This document shows, piece after piece, positions 1 to 10,072 of a stretch of DNA of 64,000 nucleotides. Position 1 is the first letter of the stretch. The number at the start of each line of letters is the position of its first letter. The notes under the pieces were generated by a model. The model saw nothing but the letters and a program-made list of their open reading frames with translations, made no database searches and was not told the origin of the DNA. Position numbers and translations under genes: made by a program. This stretch comes from Novipirellula aureliae (GTDB taxonomy: Bacteria; Planctomycetota; Planctomycetia; Pirellulales; Pirellulaceae): the NCBI RefSeq assembly GCF_007860185.1, contig NZ_SJPY01000003.1, positions 124,001 through 188,000 of the forward strand, given 5' to 3'.

Positions 1-2
1 TC

Positions 3-428
3 GCTGCTTTTCTTTGGCTCAATCGGGATGCGATCATGCAATGGTGGTATTCGCTGTGGAACCGTTCGACCGCAGAGGATGATAATTTGGGGGAGGCCGC
101 AAAACCATTGGATTGCGTCGTGCCGCCGCGACCATTTTCTTCGTTTCGAAATCCGATTGGAAGGGAGAACGATCCACGGAAAGTGATTGTCATCACCTTT
201 CAAGCTCTGGAAGCTTGGGCTCGTGAGCAAAACGTCGATCGCAGAAAAGATGAAACACCGAACGAGTTTTTGAAGCGGATGGCGGCCCAGAACCCGCGCA
301 TCGCTACGGCTGCACTTCAGGTGGTCGATGGTTACAATCGTGTCGTTTATGGTAATAGCGTCGCAAGCAAAAAAGACATTGCGGCTGCAAAAGACGTTTG
401 GCAAACGATGAGCCAACCCAATGTTTAA
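3..428 (+). CDS. DUF4129-type membrane protein, C-terminal part (5' end outside window)
   Basis: The reading frame is open from base 3, so the ATG at 36 is probably internal and the gene starts upstream of the window. The first visible residues (AAFLWLNRDAIMQWWY) look like the end of a membrane segment. The rest resembles the cytoplasmic DUF4129 tail found at the end of transglutaminase-like membrane proteins: an amphipathic stretch around EAWAREQNVDRRKDETPNEF, then VVDGYNRVVYGN, matching the usual 'TP.E' and 'Y...RYG' positions. The catalytic part, if present, is not visible. The stop overlaps the start of the kinase gene by 8 bases, so the two are probably co-transcribed and translationally coupled. 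The function in planctomycetes is unknown. Confidence 0.6.
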   Translation, partial: AAFLWLNRDAIMQWWYSLWNRSTAEDDNLGEAAKPLDCVVPPRPFSSFRNPIGRENDPRKVIVITFQALEAWAREQNVDRRKDETPNEFLKRMAAQNPRIATAALQVVDGYNRVVYGNSVASKKDIAAAKDVWQTMSQPNV

Positions 429-2550
429 TCTCGCCCTTGAAACGATTGGTGATTGGTCGCCGAAGCGATCGCGATCTCGGCAACTGGTGGTGCTGTGGAC
501 TTTCTGCTTAGCCGCGACGATTGTGCTATTAGGGTTGTACTTTGCCGTTCAGCGATCGATGCAGCAAATGGCTCGCTCCACCCTTGAGACCATTCTTGAC
601 GCAAACATTCGAGCCCACCAAGCCTACCTTTACGAGCGAGAAAGCAAGGGTGGGGAACTTCTGCGCGATCCGCAACTTCGCTCTCTCGCCGTAACGCTGC
701 TTTCCCGCTATGGCCGATCGACGGCATTGTCGGACTCCGCTCTAAAGGATGACACGGACTTTCATCTGCTCCGCGATCGAATCGCCAACGCCGTCAAACA
801 AAACGAAACGCATTTTTCGATCGTTCGATGGGGACTTTTTGATATGGGAGGTCGATTGGTCGTTTGTAGTGATCAAAGTTTACAAGGTCTTCCATTCCAA
901 CTCCCCGATGAGTCCCTGAGGCGAGTGATCGAACGAAAAGTCACGTTCACTCGGCCATTCCAGCCAAAGACCGATTCAAATTCGAATGAAGAGCTGGGGA
1001 TGTTTTACACCCCAATCGTGGCTTTGCTCGTTCCGATTTATGAGTCGTCACGTGTCTACGGCAGTTTGGCTTTGATGGAATGGCCCGCTGGGGAATTCGC
1101 CGATGAATTCGCCGAGGGATTGGGGTGCATGGAAATGGCTAATGAAGCGCACGATTCAACAAGCCATTTGTGTCAGAGCGAAACCTACTCGTTTGATCGT
1201 AGGGGGTTCATGCTAAGCCGAAGCCGATATGAGCCCCAACTTCGCGAGCTGGGATTGATGGGATCGGATCCTTCGTCAACACCGATCTTGCAGGTTCGCA
1301 TCGTCGATCCTGGTAGGGAACTTCGCAAGTCCGAAGCTCCGTTGCCGCCGCTGACATCGTGTCCACTCACCAAAATGGCTGATCATGCGACTCGCGGTGC
1401 GACGGGGAATAACGTAGCGGGCTATCGTGATTTTCGAGGCGTTTGGGTCGTTGGAGCATGGAAGTGGATGAGAGAGTGGGGCTTTGGAGTCGCGACCGAG
1501 ATCGAATATGTCGATGTCTACAAGCCACTCATTTGGATGCGGCGGATCGTTGGCACAATCGTAGGCCTACTAGCGGTTACCGCTGCGACATTGTCAACCA
1601 TTGTCGTGTTTCCGCAATTGATGTCATCACCCCAGGGAGAAAAGGATTCGGTTCGTCAATTGGGACGCTACCGGCTAAAGCGTTTGATCGGAAGTGGAGC
1701 GATGGGATCGGTTTACACCGGTAGCCATGAGCTAATCAAGCGAGACGTTGCCATCAAGGTATTAGAAGCCGACCAATTGACCTCGATTGGTGCGGCTCGA
1801 TTCGAGCGTGAAGTTCAATTGACAGCGAAACTTCGGCATCCCAACACGATTGCCATTTATGATTATGGACGAACCGAGGAAGGCACATTCTTTTATGTCA
1901 TGGAGTATCTGAAAGGGATCACATTGCAAGAATTGGTCGACCACTACGGTCGCCAAAGTGCTGATCGAGTCGTCTATCTAATGTTGCAAGTGTGTGGATC
2001 GCTTCGTGAAGCCCACGCGTGTGGTATCGTCCATCGTGATATCAAGCCCGCCAACATTTTTTTGACCGCGCAGGCGGGGGTTTACGACTTCGTGAAAATG
2101 CTCGATTTTGGATTGGTCAAAGAGACGTCAAGAGACAACGTGGAATTGACACAAATCGATTCGATCACTGGCACGCCAATGTACATGTCCCCCGAATCGG
2201 TGCGTGATGCATCGACAGCCGATGCTCGTAGCGACCTGTACTCGGTGGCCGCGGTGGGCTATCTATTGCTTACGGGGGTTCCCATTTTTGACAGCGGTCC
2301 GAGTGTGGACATCTGTTTGAAACAACTCAACGAATTGCCGCTGCGTCCCTCCGAACGGATTCAATTGGAAATCCCCGACGATTTGCAAGATATCTTGATG
2401 CAATGTTTAGCCAAAGATGCCCAGAAACGCCCCGCTTCGATCGATGAATTGGCGACCGCACTTAGCCACTGCCGCGACCACGGCGGCTGGTCATCCGAGG
2501 ACGCTCGCCGATGGTGGTCCGATATCGCCGTCACGGCTGATCAAAGCTAA
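421..2550 (+). CDS. membrane Ser/Thr protein kinase with extracytoplasmic sensor region
   Basis: A 709-aa Hanks-type kinase. A short cytoplasmic N-terminus is followed by a membrane segment at about 23-44, an approximately 330-aa extracytoplasmic region, a second membrane segment at about 375-398, and a kinase domain at about 416-690. Kinase motifs are complete: glycine loop IGSGAMGSV, VAIK lysine at K446, HRDIKPAN with catalytic D540, DFG aspartate D562, and a GTPMYMSPE activation segment. All key residues for activity are present. The outer region is flanked by membrane segments like a Cache-type sensor, but I cannot identify a ligand. The usual order in bacterial PknB-like kinases (kinase first, sensor last) is reversed here, as is common in Planctomycetes. 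The start ATG overlaps the preceding gene by 8 bases. Confidence 0.9.
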   Translation: MFNLALETIGDWSPKRSRSRQLVVLWTFCLAATIVLLGLYFAVQRSMQQMARSTLETILDANIRAHQAYLYERESKGGELLRDPQLRSLAVTLLSRYGRSTALSDSALKDDTDFHLLRDRIANAVKQNETHFSIVRWGLFDMGGRLVVCSDQSLQGLPFQLPDESLRRVIERKVTFTRPFQPKTDSNSNEELGMFYTPIVALLVPIYESSRVYGSLALMEWPAGEFADEFAEGLGCMEMANEAHDSTSHLCQSETYSFDRRGFMLSRSRYEPQLRELGLMGSDPSSTPILQVRIVDPGRELRKSEAPLPPLTSCPLTKMADHATRGATGNNVAGYRDFRGVWVVGAWKWMREWGFGVATEIEYVDVYKPLIWMRRIVGTIVGLLAVTAATLSTIVVFPQLMSSPQGEKDSVRQLGRYRLKRLIGSGAMGSVYTGSHELIKRDVAIKVLEADQLTSIGAARFEREVQLTAKLRHPNTIAIYDYGRTEEGTFFYVMEYLKGITLQELVDHYGRQSADRVVYLMLQVCGSLREAHACGIVHRDIKPANIFLTAQAGVYDFVKMLDFGLVKETSRDNVELTQIDSITGTPMYMSPESVRDASTADARSDLYSVAAVGYLLLTGVPIFDSGPSVDICLKQLNELPLRPSERIQLEIPDDLQDILMQCLAKDAQKRPASIDELATALSHCRDHGGWSSEDARRWWSDIAVTADQS

Positions 2551-2709
2551 AACGCCATCACTCCTTATCGATGGGCCATCCGCCGCCGCTTGATGCGTGA
2601 TAATTGTCGTCCTGGGTTGCTCAGGGCGTACAATGATCAAACCAATATCGCAAATTCCTCCTCCACTCACTTGACGCCTAGAACCTTTCAACCGATTGCT
2701 TTTTGAAGA

Positions 2710-5487
2710 ATGATTGTAAAACACGAGGATAAATTGAGGAACGAGATTTCGTTTCTCGGTACGATGTTAGGTGAAACGATTCGCCAAATTGCGGGCGATA
2801 AGGCGCTCGAGGAACTTGAAAAGCTACGACGCTTATCGTGGAATCGACGCAGCGGTGGATCAGACGCCGAACAATGGATGGCCGATGCGATCGCTTCGCT
2901 CGATAATGACATGCTTCGGGTCATCATTCGCGGGTTTAGCGTGTTTCTCGATCTGTTAAATCTTTGTGAAGATCGGCAGCGAGTCCGAGTGCTCCGCCAA
3001 CGCGTTCGAGACACGTACCCGGATCCTCAGAGCGAGACGATCCGCCAGGCGGTGCTACAGCTAAAAGCGGCTGGGACGACACCAGACCGAATGCAATCGC
3101 TGGTCGACCATTTGAAAGTGGAATTGGTTTTTACCGCTCACCCGACGGAAGCGAAACGCAGAAGCATTCGCGACAAATTGCGGCGGATGCGTGAATTGTT
3201 GGGCGAGTACGATAACGCTCAACTGCCGCCTGAGAAATTGCAAACCGAGAGACAATTGCGAGGCGAGATCGCAAAGCTTTGGCAGACCGATTTTATTCGT
3301 CCATGGCGTCCGTCGGTAATGCAAGAAGTTGGGCGAGGCTTATCATTCAAACCGGTTCTATGGCAACAGGTGCCAAAGATCTTTCACGAGTTTCGCAAAG
3401 CGCTTGCCTTTAGTTTCGCGGACAACGTCAAGCTCGATCAACCCTGTTTGACGTTTGGGTCTTGGATCGGTGGCGACCGCGACGGGCATCCGGGTGTGAC
3501 CGCAAAAGTGACCCAAGAAACGTTTTCGTGGCTACGTCATGCTGCGATCGAGTTTCATCTGCAAACGTGTCGCCAATTGTTCGATTCGCTAAGCCTGTCC
3601 CAGCGACAAGTTCAGTTTTCGTCATCGTTATTTGCAGCCATTGCCAGTGCGACTCAGCGATGGCCGTTTCTAACGAAGCGAATTTCAGAACTGCCGCCCA
3701 ATGAACTATGCCGTCGCTGGCTATTGATCATCCGCTATCGCCTCGAGCAAACGCAAGCGATTTCGCTGGTCGAAGAGAGCGTGTTACCAGCGGATGAGCG
3801 AGAGAACTTGTCGGGTGGTGGGGCCTATGAATCGCCTGCCGAACTGCAACTCGATTTGGATATTTTGCTCGACGCGATTCGACATTGCCCGAGTGGCGTT
3901 TTTGTCTCCGAAGAGGTTCAAGTTTGGCACGACCGTATCGAAGCATTCGGCTTTCATCTTGCCAAACTGGATGTGCGTCAAGATTCGCGTCCTTACAGTG
4001 AAGTGCTCAACGAGCTGCTCAGATCGGCAAAGTTGTGCGACTCACCCGAAACGCTCGATGAGGCGGGGCGTCAAAAATTGTTAGTCGATACGCTCGATCA
4101 GAAATGCGTGTTTGATCGAAAGAGCCTTTCGGAGCTTGCTTGCGATACCTTGGATTTGTTTGATTTGCTACACCGAGTTAGCAAGGTACATGGGCACGAT
4201 GCGCTCGGAGGTCATGTCGTGAGTATGACTCGCGTGCCGAGTGACATTTTGACCGTGCTGTGGTTGTGGAAACAAACGTCTTCGGCGTCGGACCGAGAAA
4301 CCGGTGCGTATGTATTGCCGATCGTACCTCTGTTCGAAACGATCGATGACTTGGAACATGGGCCAGACATTTTGACGGGATTGTTTCGTGTGCCGGCCTA
4401 CCGTGAAGTCGTCAAGCAGCAGGGAAATCGCCAAACGGTGATGCTGGGTTATTCGGATAGCACCAAGGATGGCGGATACTTGTCCGCGTGTTGGTCTCTG
4501 CAGAAGGCTCAGCAAAAATTGACATCGGTCGCCAAAACCGAGAACGTCGAGTTGACTTTCTTCCATGGTCGCGGCGGATCCCTCGGACGCGGCGGTGGAC
4601 CGACGGCACGCAGTATCTTGTCGCTGCCGGGCGGCACGTTCCACGGGGCCCTTCGCTTGACCGAACAGGGCGAGGTATTGGCGGATCGGTACGATGATCC
4701 AGCGATTGCGCACCGTCACTTGGAACAAGTGTTATGGTCTGCCTTGATGGCCAGCGGACGTCCGGTTTCCGAAGAACGCTCGGCGTACAACGAAACGATG
4801 GAAGCGTTAACCAAGGCATCATTTGAGAAGTATCGTGAATTGGTGGAACAGCCGGAGTTTGTCGACTTTTTCCGGCGAGCAACGCCTGTGTCGGGGATTG
4901 AACAATTGCCGATCGGTTCGCGTCCTTCGCGGCGACGTGGCGGCAATCGTTTGAGTGATCTGCGGGCGATTCCTTGGGTCTTTTCATGGACCCAATGCCG
5001 ATTGTTGATTCCCGCTTGGTACGGTTTAGGTTCCGCGATGTTAGCGTTGCTTGAAGACCCGACCATGAAAGCGACACTTCAGGAAATGTATAGCGAGTGG
5101 CCCTTTTTTCGAGCAACGATTGACAATGCGGAACTAGCGCTTGCCAAGACCGATTTGGAAATCGCCAAACAATATGCCAGTTTGGCGAATGATACCGAGG
5201 GGCTTCAAAATATCTCGTCGATGATTTTTGATGAGTACGTTCGTTCACGGGATGCCGTGTTGGCGTTGACGCAGAGTAAGGATTTGCTCGATGGAACACC
5301 GTGGTTGAAGGAGTCGATTCGAGTTCGCAATCGCTACATCGATCCATTGAACATGATACAAGTTGAGCTGATCCGCCGTGCGAAGCAATTTGATGTAGAC
5401 GATACGAGTGACGAAGCGGAAGAGGTGCGCCACCTGACTCGTTTGACGATCAATGGACTCGCATCCGGAATGCGAACGAGCGGATGA
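2710..5487 (+). CDS. ppc: phosphoenolpyruvate carboxylase
   Basis: 925 aa, the usual length for bacterial PEP carboxylase, which adds bicarbonate to phosphoenolpyruvate to make oxaloacetate and refill the TCA cycle. All signature blocks are present: TAHPTEAKRRS with catalytic H144, GSWIGGDRDGHP, GYSDSTKDGG with K586, HGRGGSLGRGGGPT around residue 620, and a C-terminal GMRTSG that matches the conserved GMRNTG end. The start is fixed by an in-frame TGA two codons upstream of the ATG at 2710. The 159-base gap upstream has no recognisable gene and no strong Shine-Dalgarno. It is a single-gene unit with the kinase 160 bases upstream on the same strand. Confidence 0.97.
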   Translation: MIVKHEDKLRNEISFLGTMLGETIRQIAGDKALEELEKLRRLSWNRRSGGSDAEQWMADAIASLDNDMLRVIIRGFSVFLDLLNLCEDRQRVRVLRQRVRDTYPDPQSETIRQAVLQLKAAGTTPDRMQSLVDHLKVELVFTAHPTEAKRRSIRDKLRRMRELLGEYDNAQLPPEKLQTERQLRGEIAKLWQTDFIRPWRPSVMQEVGRGLSFKPVLWQQVPKIFHEFRKALAFSFADNVKLDQPCLTFGSWIGGDRDGHPGVTAKVTQETFSWLRHAAIEFHLQTCRQLFDSLSLSQRQVQFSSSLFAAIASATQRWPFLTKRISELPPNELCRRWLLIIRYRLEQTQAISLVEESVLPADERENLSGGGAYESPAELQLDLDILLDAIRHCPSGVFVSEEVQVWHDRIEAFGFHLAKLDVRQDSRPYSEVLNELLRSAKLCDSPETLDEAGRQKLLVDTLDQKCVFDRKSLSELACDTLDLFDLLHRVSKVHGHDALGGHVVSMTRVPSDILTVLWLWKQTSSASDRETGAYVLPIVPLFETIDDLEHGPDILTGLFRVPAYREVVKQQGNRQTVMLGYSDSTKDGGYLSACWSLQKAQQKLTSVAKTENVELTFFHGRGGSLGRGGGPTARSILSLPGGTFHGALRLTEQGEVLADRYDDPAIAHRHLEQVLWSALMASGRPVSEERSAYNETMEALTKASFEKYRELVEQPEFVDFFRRATPVSGIEQLPIGSRPSRRRGGNRLSDLRAIPWVFSWTQCRLLIPAWYGLGSAMLALLEDPTMKATLQEMYSEWPFFRATIDNAELALAKTDLEIAKQYASLANDTEGLQNISSMIFDEYVRSRDAVLALTQSKDLLDGTPWLKESIRVRNRYIDPLNMIQVELIRRAKQFDVDDTSDEAEEVRHLTRLTINGLASGMRTSG

Positions 5488-5841
5488 TGCTAGTAGACGA
5501 GTCTCAACGGTTCTGGTTTGCTTCGTTGGCAGAATTGCAGATCGCCCTCGGCCTCGATCCGCTCGATCAAGCGATGGGAGTATCGAGTTTGCCCGAATCG
5601 AGACGACCAGGACCAGAGAGTTCGTCGGCTCCAATCGAAGTCGAAGTGAAAATCGTAACGAGGTGTTGGAGTCCAGGCTTTGGCCGAATCACGCGTCCCT
5701 CGGAAATCGCCTAACGGCTACACTCCAACCATTGCGGCGATGCAAATGGGCGTCCGGTCCAAGGCACCATAGGCAATCGTTTGACAATGGCTTATCTTTT
5801 TGTGTTTGCCATTGCTGCCGATTTTTCCCGAGCCTGCGTTC

Positions 5842-6837
5842 ATGTTTTCAGCCGCCAGTCTTATTTTTGTCTACTGTGTTCTGATTATCTTAGCTTCCAT
5901 CGGCGGCGGACATCTGCAGAATGTCATGCGGATGACACACCTACGGACTCAGCTTTTGATGAGTAGCGTTGGTGGGTTGATGTTGGGAATCTCGCTATTG
6001 CATTTGCTGCCGCACGCCAGTACGACGCTGGCGTCGAGCGCAAAAATGGGTTACGGAGCCTTGACCGGTTTGATCGTGATGTTCCTGCTCATCCGGCTCT
6101 TTCATACGTGTGATCATAGCGTGCCCGTGTCAGTCGATGATGCCGATACGGTTTGTTCGCACGGTCATGTTCATTCCGATCATTCCCACCACGAACATGA
6201 ACACGATCACGACCATTCTCATGAACACGATGCCGAGTCTTACGCATGCGAAGAAACCGAAAAGCAAAATCAGGTGGTGAAGGGAATCAGTTGGGCGGGG
6301 CTATTCTTTGGACTCGCACTACATACCCTGGTCGACGGAGTTGCCTTGGCGAGTAGCGTGATTGCCGACAATGTGCATAGTCCGTGGTTGGGATTAGCCG
6401 GTGTCGGAACCTTTTTGGCCGTCGGGCTCCATAAGCCGCTCGATGCATTTGCGATCACATCGGTGATGAACAAGCAAAATTGGTCGCTTCGCGCCCAAAG
6501 CATCGTCAATATTTTGTTTTCGCTGGCCTGTCCGATTGGTGCTGCGTTGTTTTACTTCGGTGCGGCTCGTTTCACCGATCAATCAGCCGTCCTGGGATGG
6601 GGACTAGCGGTTTCGGGTGGCTTTTTCATCGGGATCGCCTTGGCCGACTTGTTGCCTGAAGTTGCCTTTCACGATCACGATCGTGGTAAACTGACCTTGG
6701 CGTTGTTGTTGGGAGTGGGGATTGCCGTTGCGATCGAGAACCTACCGGGCCACGACCACTGCGACGATTCGCACGATCACTATTCAAGCGAACCGGCGTC
6801 AAACGATACCCAAGCACTGCCAACCTCCGATTCGTAA
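5842..6837 (+). CDS. ZIP family divalent metal transporter
   Basis: An integral membrane protein of the ZIP family, likely moving zinc or related divalent metals. Visible hallmarks are LLHLLPHA in an early helix, a long histidine-rich cytoplasmic loop (about residues 95-135, with repeated HEHDHDHSH-like runs), HTLVDGVALASS, LHKPLDAFAI (the H..P(D/E) metal site helix), DLLPEVAFHDHDRGK, and a second His/Asp-rich tail. About eight hydrophobic segments fit the family. The frame can be read from a TTG at 5800, but the ATG at 5842 begins directly at the first membrane helix and is the better start (331 aa). No regulator is adjacent. Metal specificity cannot be read from sequence. Confidence 0.9.
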   Translation: MFSAASLIFVYCVLIILASIGGGHLQNVMRMTHLRTQLLMSSVGGLMLGISLLHLLPHASTTLASSAKMGYGALTGLIVMFLLIRLFHTCDHSVPVSVDDADTVCSHGHVHSDHSHHEHEHDHDHSHEHDAESYACEETEKQNQVVKGISWAGLFFGLALHTLVDGVALASSVIADNVHSPWLGLAGVGTFLAVGLHKPLDAFAITSVMNKQNWSLRAQSIVNILFSLACPIGAALFYFGAARFTDQSAVLGWGLAVSGGFFIGIALADLLPEVAFHDHDRGKLTLALLLGVGIAVAIENLPGHDHCDDSHDHYSSEPASNDTQALPTSDS

Positions 6838-6892
6838 TCATTGGCCGGGTATCATTGGCCGGGTATCATTGGGCCGGGTATCATTGGGCCGG
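6838..6892 (+). repeat. 14-15 bp tandem repeat, about 3.9 copies
   Basis: The unit tcattggccgggta is repeated twice, then twice with an extra g (tcattgggccgggta). It begins immediately after the ZIP stop codon. It cannot form an obvious terminator because no strong self-complementary stem with a T run is visible. The rest of the gap to 7329 holds the palindromic element at 7006-7121 and otherwise nothing recognisable. Confidence 0.85.
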
Positions 6893-7005
6893 TTCACCCG
6901 CGATGATTCATATGAGCAGGCGAAATTTCAGTAGTTCGTTGGATTCAAAGAGTTTGTGTGAACCGTTTGGGAAATACCCTGTGAATCGGCCGTTTTCGCG
7001 ATAGC

Positions 7006-7121
7006 GGCCTGTCGATTTAATCGTTTAACGCTTAGCCGAAGGCGTCAGCTTTTCCATAATCGGTCGCCTATGGCTTGGCGTTAAACAATCAGTCGAGTCA
7101 AACCGATTAAATCGACAGCCC
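7006..7121 (+). repeat. MITE-like palindromic element, copy 1
   Basis: About 116 bp, bounded by inverted ends: left ggcctgtcgatttaatcg, right cgattaaatcgacagccc. The inner part carries gtttaacgcttagccg and, inverted, the related ggcttggcgttaaac. The reverse complement of 51941-52056 is almost identical across the full length, so this is a defined mobile-like or dispersed repeat with no coding capacity. It lies upstream of the RND efflux operon. Confidence 0.85.
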
Positions 7122-7329
7122 GATAGCCATGGTTCGTACGACAACTTACGGAATCGTGGCAAACGCTGGGCTGTTAAAAAGTGGGGATTGACACGCCATC
7201 TGGGTCAATGGTTTTCGTTCCGCTTGAATGATTCTGAAAGGATTGCGACACGTACCAGAAGATGGGTAAAGACCAGATCAAGGGCATTGACCTTGTGCGA
7301 GAAATGGTCTGGATCGTACAACGTCGAAC

Positions 7330-8835
7330 ATGTCCGTTTTCGCACGATTTTTTGATAGATTTTCTTGGTGGCCAGTGGCATTGTTGCTGCTGGCGGTGGT
7401 TGGATGCGCGAACCGCGAGGTTGTGGGGAAGTTTCGAACGGACGATCCCGCTCCCTTTTCAGCTAGTGGCGACTTCCCGCCTCCCGACCGTTGGTGGCAG
7501 GAATTCGATGATCCACAGCTCAGTTATTGCGTCAATGAAGCTCTCGGCGGCAGTTTCACATTGGCGGCTGCCCGGCAACGCCTTGGTGCCGCAAGCGCGA
7601 TCGCTCGCCGAGAGGCATCCGATTTCTTTCCCGACATCAATGGTGTTGCCAATGCGACGACGCTATTTGGTCCTGGAGAAACCCGGCTGACTTCACGATT
7701 GGGACTTGATGCAGCTTACCAAGTCGACGTATGGGGCGAGATCGAGTCGCGAGTCGACGCCCAGCGGCTAAGAGCTGCGGCGACTCGCGAGGACTATCAT
7801 GCATTGGCACTAACGCTTTCGGCCGAAATCGTAGGTACTTGGTTTTCGCTGATTGAAGCTCACGCCCAGGTTTCACTCATCGAGGAACAAGTCGACACGA
7901 ACAAGACCGGACTTATTTTCCAAGAATCTCGTTTTGGGAAGGGGCTGATTCGCAGTGCCGACGTGCTTCGCCAACGTCAACTGGTCGAATCGACTTTGGA
8001 GCAAGCTGTTGTTGCGAAATCGCGAATCGAAGTGCTTGAACACCAGATGGCGGTGTTGCTGGGCGAACTTCCACAGACGGCTCGCTACAGCCCAGGCGAG
8101 ACGCTACCCGAATTGCCCCCTCTGCCAGCGACGGGGTTGCCATCGGAATTGCTTCGCCGCCGCCCCGATGTTCGCCGTGACTATTTGGCGTTCAAAGCGG
8201 CCGATCGGGACTTGGCCGCTGCGATTAGCGCCCAGTATCCTCGTATCAGTTTGACCGGCTCGGTCTTAAACATCGCCGAACGTCCCGAGACCGTGTTCCG
8301 CGATTGGTTCCTTTCGATTGGCAGCCAATTGGTCGCACCGTTGATCGACGGCGGTCAACGCCGAGCGGAGGTCGACCGCACGGCGGCGGTGACTTGCGAG
8401 CTGTTTAACGAATACGGTCAGACGATGTTGATTGCGTTTCAGGAGGTCGAGGACAGTTTGGCTCGGGAGCACTACCAGATCGAGCGACTCGAGCACCTCG
8501 AAGCCCAGGTTGAACTCGCCCGTCAGGCGTCAGAGCAACTTCGCGAGCAATACTTGATCGGAGATACCGACTATTTATCGGTTTTGACGGCAATCACGGC
8601 CCAGCAACGTTTACAGCGCGAGATGCTTTCCGCCCAACTAGAATTACGATTGATCCGGATTACCCTATACTTGGCCTTAGCTGGCGGTTTTGATGTCAGC
8701 CCGCAAGACGATTTCGTTTTGAGTGTTACCGAACTGGATGAATTGGAAGAACCTGTGCAAAATTCCACCGAAAACGAGATTTCTGCTGTCGACGATTCGA
8801 TCATCGCAGCGGAGGAGATGATCTTTGATGAGTGA
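7330..8835 (+). CDS. RND efflux outer membrane factor lipoprotein (NodT/TolC type)
   Basis: 501 aa. The N-terminal signal ends in a lipobox (VVGC, lipidated C26), as in NodT-family outer membrane factors. The body contains the two repeated OEP halves: [20 protein letters not shown] near the start, [17 protein letters not shown] (the 'D.wG' motif), [13 protein letters not shown], the YPRISLTGS strand and an [10 protein letters not shown] helix. It is the channel through which the pump below would expel substrates. It is the first gene of a three-gene operon with the adaptor (8-base overlap) and pump (4-base overlap). The tail after about residue 460 is acidic and not typical of the fold. The start ATG lies at 7330 with no strong ribosome binding site. 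Confidence 0.93.
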   Translation: MSVFARFFDRFSWWPVALLLLAVVGCANREVVGKFRTDDPAPFSASGDFPPPDRWWQEFDDPQLSYCVNEALGGSFTLAAARQRLGAASAIARREASDFFPDINGVANATTLFGPGETRLTSRLGLDAAYQVDVWGEIESRVDAQRLRAAATREDYHALALTLSAEIVGTWFSLIEAHAQVSLIEEQVDTNKTGLIFQESRFGKGLIRSADVLRQRQLVESTLEQAVVAKSRIEVLEHQMAVLLGELPQTARYSPGETLPELPPLPATGLPSELLRRRPDVRRDYLAFKAADRDLAAAISAQYPRISLTGSVLNIAERPETVFRDWFLSIGSQLVAPLIDGGQRRAEVDRTAAVTCELFNEYGQTMLIAFQEVEDSLAREHYQIERLEHLEAQVELARQASEQLREQYLIGDTDYLSVLTAITAQQRLQREMLSAQLELRLIRITLYLALAGGFDVSPQDDFVLSVTELDELEEPVQNSTENEISAVDDSIIAAEEMIFDE

Positions 8836-10072
8836 TGATTCTCGCTCGCGGGCGAAATCGTCAAGGACACGACGTTGGCTAAGCTTTTTGGGGACTGCGA
8901 TCTGTTGCCTCGCGATTTTAGCAGGCGCTGCGGGTGCCATTGTCGTGATCAACCACACCGAACCGACTGCAAAGCAAGTCAATGCGACCCGCAAGTCCGC
9001 AGCTTTGGTCGAAACCTTGGTGGTGGAACGCGGCACCTACCGTCCTAAAATCGTCGTCCTGGGAACGGTCGAGCCCGCTCGCGAGATCGTATTGGGATCT
9101 CGGGTCGGGGGTCAAGTGATCGAGATGTCGCCAAATTTTGTACCGGGAGGGATGGTCGAAAAGGGAGAATTGTTATTGCGAATCGATCCCGCCGATTTTG
9201 AAAACGAATTGTCGATCCGCAAAAGCGAACTCGAACAGAAAGAAGCTTCACTGAAAATTGAAGAAGGCCGTCAAAGCCTTGCCAAAAAGGAGCTCGAACT
9301 GTTGGAAGCAACCATCGATGACACAAATCGTGCGTTGGTGCTGCGTGCTCCGCAGATTGCGTCGATCCTGGCGGAAGTCAACGCAGCCGAAGCCGCCGTC
9401 GAGCGCGCAAAGCTAACGCTCGACCGATCGAACATCGTGGCACCGTTCGATGCTCTCATCATGAGCCGGAGCGTCAATGTTGGCTCTCAGGTCTCGCCCG
9501 GCGACGACTTGGCTCAATTGGTTGGCGATCGTGAATACTGGATCATGGCGGCCGTTCCGGTTCGCAGTCTGCGGTGGGTTCAGTTCCCCGATTCGGATAC
9601 GGAAGGATCGAACGTGATCCTGCGTAACCCCGATGCCTGGCCTCCGGGGGCTGAACGTCATGCAGTCGTTTCACGGATGATCGGCATGGTCGACGAAAGA
9701 ACTCGTTTGGCTCGCGTGCTGATCACGGTCGCCGACCCGCTAGGAAAAACGACCCATTCGCCACCATTGATTCTGGGATCGCTGATTGAAGCCGAAATGG
9801 AAGGACGTGCTATCGAGGATGTGGTTCGATTGAACCGCGATTATGTCCGCAATCAAGATACCGTTTGGGTCATGCAAGATGGCAAATTGCAAATCCGTGA
9901 GGTCACGGTCGATTTTCGCGACGCCGATCATGCCTACATCAGCAAAGGACTCGCAAGTGGTGAGGAGGTCGTGATCACGACGCTTGCTACGGTGGCGGAC
10001 GGAGTGGGGCTTCGCCGCATCGAAGGGGACGATCTCGGCGACGAAGACGCTGCCGAGGAGGTTGCCGAGTGA
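8828..10072 (+). CDS. RND efflux periplasmic adaptor (membrane fusion protein)
   Basis: 414 aa. A single N-terminal membrane anchor (about residues 15-37) precedes the lipoyl half ([21 protein letters not shown] and [16 protein letters not shown]), a coiled-coil hairpin around residues 115-190, the second lipoyl half ([20 protein letters not shown]) and a beta-barrel domain. It bridges the inner membrane pump and the outer membrane factor. An in-frame TTG lies 3 bases upstream, but the ATG at 8828 overlaps the previous stop (8833-8835) and fits translational coupling. It is followed by the pump gene with a GTGA overlap. The substrate is unknown. Confidence 0.94.
   Translation: MSDDSRSRAKSSRTRRWLSFLGTAICCLAILAGAAGAIVVINHTEPTAKQVNATRKSAALVETLVVERGTYRPKIVVLGTVEPAREIVLGSRVGGQVIEMSPNFVPGGMVEKGELLLRIDPADFENELSIRKSELEQKEASLKIEEGRQSLAKKELELLEATIDDTNRALVLRAPQIASILAEVNAAEAAVERAKLTLDRSNIVAPFDALIMSRSVNVGSQVSPGDDLAQLVGDREYWIMAAVPVRSLRWVQFPDSDTEGSNVILRNPDAWPPGAERHAVVSRMIGMVDERTRLARVLITVADPLGKTTHSPPLILGSLIEAEMEGRAIEDVVRLNRDYVRNQDTVWVMQDGKLQIREVTVDFRDADHAYISKGLASGEEVVITTLATVADGVGLRRIEGDDLGDEDAAEEVAE

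Noticed and set aside
4412-5347. 311-aa minus-strand open frame inside ppc
   Set aside because: It lies wholly within a canonical PEP carboxylase with intact motifs; the translation shows no family features.
5484-5714. 76-aa open frame overlapping the ppc stop
   Set aside because: The ATGATG overlap is suggestive, but there is no recognisable domain and the composition is poor. Not enough to call a gene.
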